A stretch of 8,481 bases of DNA from Kordia sp964351775 (GTDB lineage: Bacteria; Bacteroidota; Bacteroidia; Flavobacteriales; Flavobacteriaceae): the NCBI GenBank assembly GCA_964351775.1, contig CAYGPQ010000138.1:1-8481 (forward strand). Reading direction: 5' to 3'. Shown here piece by piece: positions 6,862 to 8,481 of the stretch. How positions within the stretch are numbered: position 1 is the first letter of the stretch; every line of letters begins with the position of its first letter. A program made the position numbers and the translations under genes. The notes under the pieces are model-generated. The model worked only from the letters and a program-made list of their open reading frames with translations. It was not told the DNA's origin and ran no database searches.

Positions 6862-7215
6862 ATGAAATTCATTTATTACACCAACAACATTTTTTACTAT
6901 CTCACATTAGTGCTGTATTTAACTATTATTTATGGAATGTTTATGCAGGTTTTCCTTGGAGGAATTCAAATCATTTTATTCATCGTTTTACTATTTAATT
7001 ACGATAAGTTTTCAGAAAGATTAAAACGACATCTTTCCACTTACGGAATACTCAGCACTATATTTCTATTGTTGTTTTTTGGTATGCTAAATTACACCGA
7101 AACTATTTTAGCAAATTCAATATTACTATCCATTATTCTATACATGCTTATTCCCATGTGTCTTGGCACCTATTTCACCTACATCGTATATCAACTTAAA
7201 AAACAAGTAGTATGA
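6862..7215 (+). CDS. Small four-helix membrane protein, function unknown
   Basis: A 117-aa very hydrophobic protein that I do not recognise as a named family. Likely membrane segments are residues ~10-28, 30-46, 62-77 and 85-109. A basic loop (DKFSERLKRHL, 48-58) and a basic C-terminus (LKKQVV) would both be cytoplasmic by the positive-inside rule. The frame is open back to a TTG at 6745, but that start would overlap the regulator and add 39 residues encoded by the hairpin and operator, so the ATG at 6862 is preferred. The operator copy lies immediately upstream. The stop overlaps the next start as ATGA, indicating translational coupling and perhaps a physical partnership with that product. 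No charged residues or motifs suggest an enzyme. Confidence 0.75.
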   Translation: MKFIYYTNNIFYYLTLVLYLTIIYGMFMQVFLGGIQIILFIVLLFNYDKFSERLKRHLSTYGILSTIFLLLFFGMLNYTETILANSILLSIILYMLIPMCLGTYFTYIVYQLKKQVV

Positions 7216-7652
7216 AAGATTTCATCCCAAATTGGCTCATCATTCTAGGAGGAATTGGGCAAATATTCACCGCACTTATCTATCCATATATCCGTCATCG
7301 TGTATTTGACTGGTATACAGATGTAAAAAAACTAAAACCACTGAATCAAGAAATTGCAAAAACGTATGGAAGATATATTCAAGGATTGAATTTCTCTTTT
7401 GGATTGATGGCAATTCTTTTAACAAACGATTTAAAAGATCAAACACATTTAGCATTAGCAATCACTGGGTTAATTGCCATGTATTGGGTTGGAAAAGTAG
7501 CGACGCAAATTGCATATTATCCTATGTACACAATTCCGCAACAACCCATTTTCAAGATAGGTTCGTATTGCATGAATACATTATTTGTATTATTTGCAAC
7601 CGTATATACACTTCTATTTATATATAACTTAATTGGAATTTATTTCATCTAA
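7212..7652 (+). CDS. Small four-helix membrane protein, function unknown
   Basis: A 146-aa integral membrane protein with no family I can name. Predicted membrane segments are residues ~8-25, 56-71, 79-98 and 117-143. A polar basic loop after the first helix (RHRVFDWYTDVKKLK, 28-42) and a central YYPMYTIPQQP loop (102-112) stand out; the aromatic and proline-rich loop could face a ligand or partner. The start codon ATG overlaps the preceding stop by four bases, and the methyltransferase starts 11 bases after its stop, so all three are likely translated from one transcript. An accessory or substrate-presenting role for the methyltransferase is possible but unproven. Confidence 0.8.
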   Translation: MKDFIPNWLIILGGIGQIFTALIYPYIRHRVFDWYTDVKKLKPLNQEIAKTYGRYIQGLNFSFGLMAILLTNDLKDQTHLALAITGLIAMYWVGKVATQIAYYPMYTIPQQPIFKIGSYCMNTLFVLFATVYTLLFIYNLIGIYFI

Positions 7653-7663
7653 ACCGAATACTT

Positions 7664-8481
7664 ATGAAAAATCTCTGTCTCCACTCCTATTTCAAAAAGG
7701 AATTGCAAACGTCTTCAAATAAAGAACAAATCATTGATTTTTATAATGAAGCAACCGAAGATTATCGTTTTTGGAGTAAAGATTTAAACATGCACTTTGG
7801 GTATTTTGTGCCATTCAAAACCTGTGTGTTTACGCGTGATGCAATGTTGAATCGGATGAATTCGGAAGTATTTAAACGTTTGAATGTGTTCGATCAAAAG
7901 AAGCATATTGTAGATTTAGGTTGTGGCATGGGTGCTTCAATTCGTCACGGAATTGCTACGCATCCAAAACTAGCTGTAACAGGTTTGACGATTTCCCCTT
8001 TTCAGGTAGAAAAAGGAAACGAACTGTTACATTCTAACCGCGGAACTATTCTCAACAGAGATTATAGAAATACTTTTTTTAAAGAAAATTCTTTTGATGG
8101 CGCAATGGCAATTGAAAGTTTATGTCACACAGGTTGTAGCACAGATGCTTTAGCGGAAACCTATCGAATTTTAAAACCCGGATCAACCTTCGTGATAGCA
8201 GACGCATTTGTAAAGAAAGACGTTTCAGAAATGAATCCATTAGCAAAATACACCTATAAAGGCTTGTGTGATTCTTGGAGTTTAGAGAGTTTTGGGAATA
8301 TCAATCGTGTAAAAGACGATTTAAAAAGTTTAGGTTTTAAAGATATCAAAGTGAAAAACATTTGGTACAGAGTTGCGCCTTCAATATTGCATGTTCCATT
8401 TACGGTTTCGGGTTTTATCTTGAAGAAACTATTCAGAAAAGAAACCTTAAAACCAGAAAGTATCAAAAACTTAAAAGGTTC
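7664..8481 (+). CDS. Class I SAM-dependent methyltransferase, 3' end outside the window
   Basis: 272 complete codons are visible and the frame is still open at the window edge. It transfers a methyl group from S-adenosylmethionine. Motif I is VDLGCGMGAS (residues 83-92), the SAM-binding glycine loop. TGLTISPFQ (106-114) is the post-I region, and ESLCHT (151-156) followed by ETYRILKPGS is motif II/III-like. The N-terminal IIDFYNEATEDYRFWS with NMHFGYF (23-48) and the LTISPFQ and ESLCHT forms resemble the small-molecule and lipid methyltransferases related to sterol, tocopherol and cyclopropane fatty acid synthase enzymes, not rRNA or protein methyltransferases. The exact substrate cannot be assigned. 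No signal peptide or membrane segment is clear in the visible part, apart from a mildly hydrophobic stretch near residues 240-255. It is the last visible gene of the GbsR-controlled cluster, 11 bases after the second membrane protein. Confidence 0.85.
   Translation, partial: MKNLCLHSYFKKELQTSSNKEQIIDFYNEATEDYRFWSKDLNMHFGYFVPFKTCVFTRDAMLNRMNSEVFKRLNVFDQKKHIVDLGCGMGASIRHGIATHPKLAVTGLTISPFQVEKGNELLHSNRGTILNRDYRNTFFKENSFDGAMAIESLCHTGCSTDALAETYRILKPGSTFVIADAFVKKDVSEMNPLAKYTYKGLCDSWSLESFGNINRVKDDLKSLGFKDIKVKNIWYRVAPSILHVPFTVSGFILKKLFRKETLKPESIKNLKG

Noticed and set aside
8254..8466. Minus-strand open frame of 70 codons
   Set aside because: It is antisense to the methyltransferase, whose frame has clear conserved motifs; it is a shadow frame.

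Overview
The window looks like chromosomal DNA from a member of the Bacteroidota, most likely a marine member of the Flavobacteriaceae. The evidence is AT-rich DNA, two secreted proteins with type A type IX secretion (T9SS) C-terminal sorting domains, promoter-like TTG-N18-TAnnTTTG elements, and short A/T-flanked hairpin terminators. I cannot assign a genus from the sequence alone.

Layout. Positions 1-439 carry no gene; they hold a leftward promoter-like element near the left edge and a terminator-like hairpin for leftward transcription. Next come two leftward genes for surface or secreted T9SS cargo: a 254-aa protein (440-1204) and, upstream of it, an 813-aa protein with a LamG-like N-terminus (1282-3723). 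The smaller one is essentially the last ~220 residues of the larger one with its own signal peptide. Divergent from these is a dcp-type M3 zinc oligopeptidase (start reassigned to 3891, end 5924). Its stop codon lies inside the first, imperfect unit of a TTTAGCC heptamer array that runs to 6136 and is interrupted by a 100-N assembly gap. A good intrinsic terminator (6143-6184) follows.

The right third is a rightward cluster: a GbsR/MarR-family repressor (6278-6781), two small four-helix membrane proteins of unknown function (6862-7215 and 7212-7652, overlapping by ATGA), and a class I SAM-dependent methyltransferase (7664 to the window end, incomplete). A near-perfect palindrome overlaps the promoter of the repressor gene. 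A 25/27-identical copy of its core and right flank lies between the repressor gene and the first membrane-protein gene, just after a small terminator-like hairpin. This suggests that the repressor controls both itself and the downstream membrane-protein/methyltransferase genes, and it is the best candidate here for an uncharacterised functional unit. Its substrate is unknown; methylation of a lipid or other membrane-associated small molecule is only a hypothesis.
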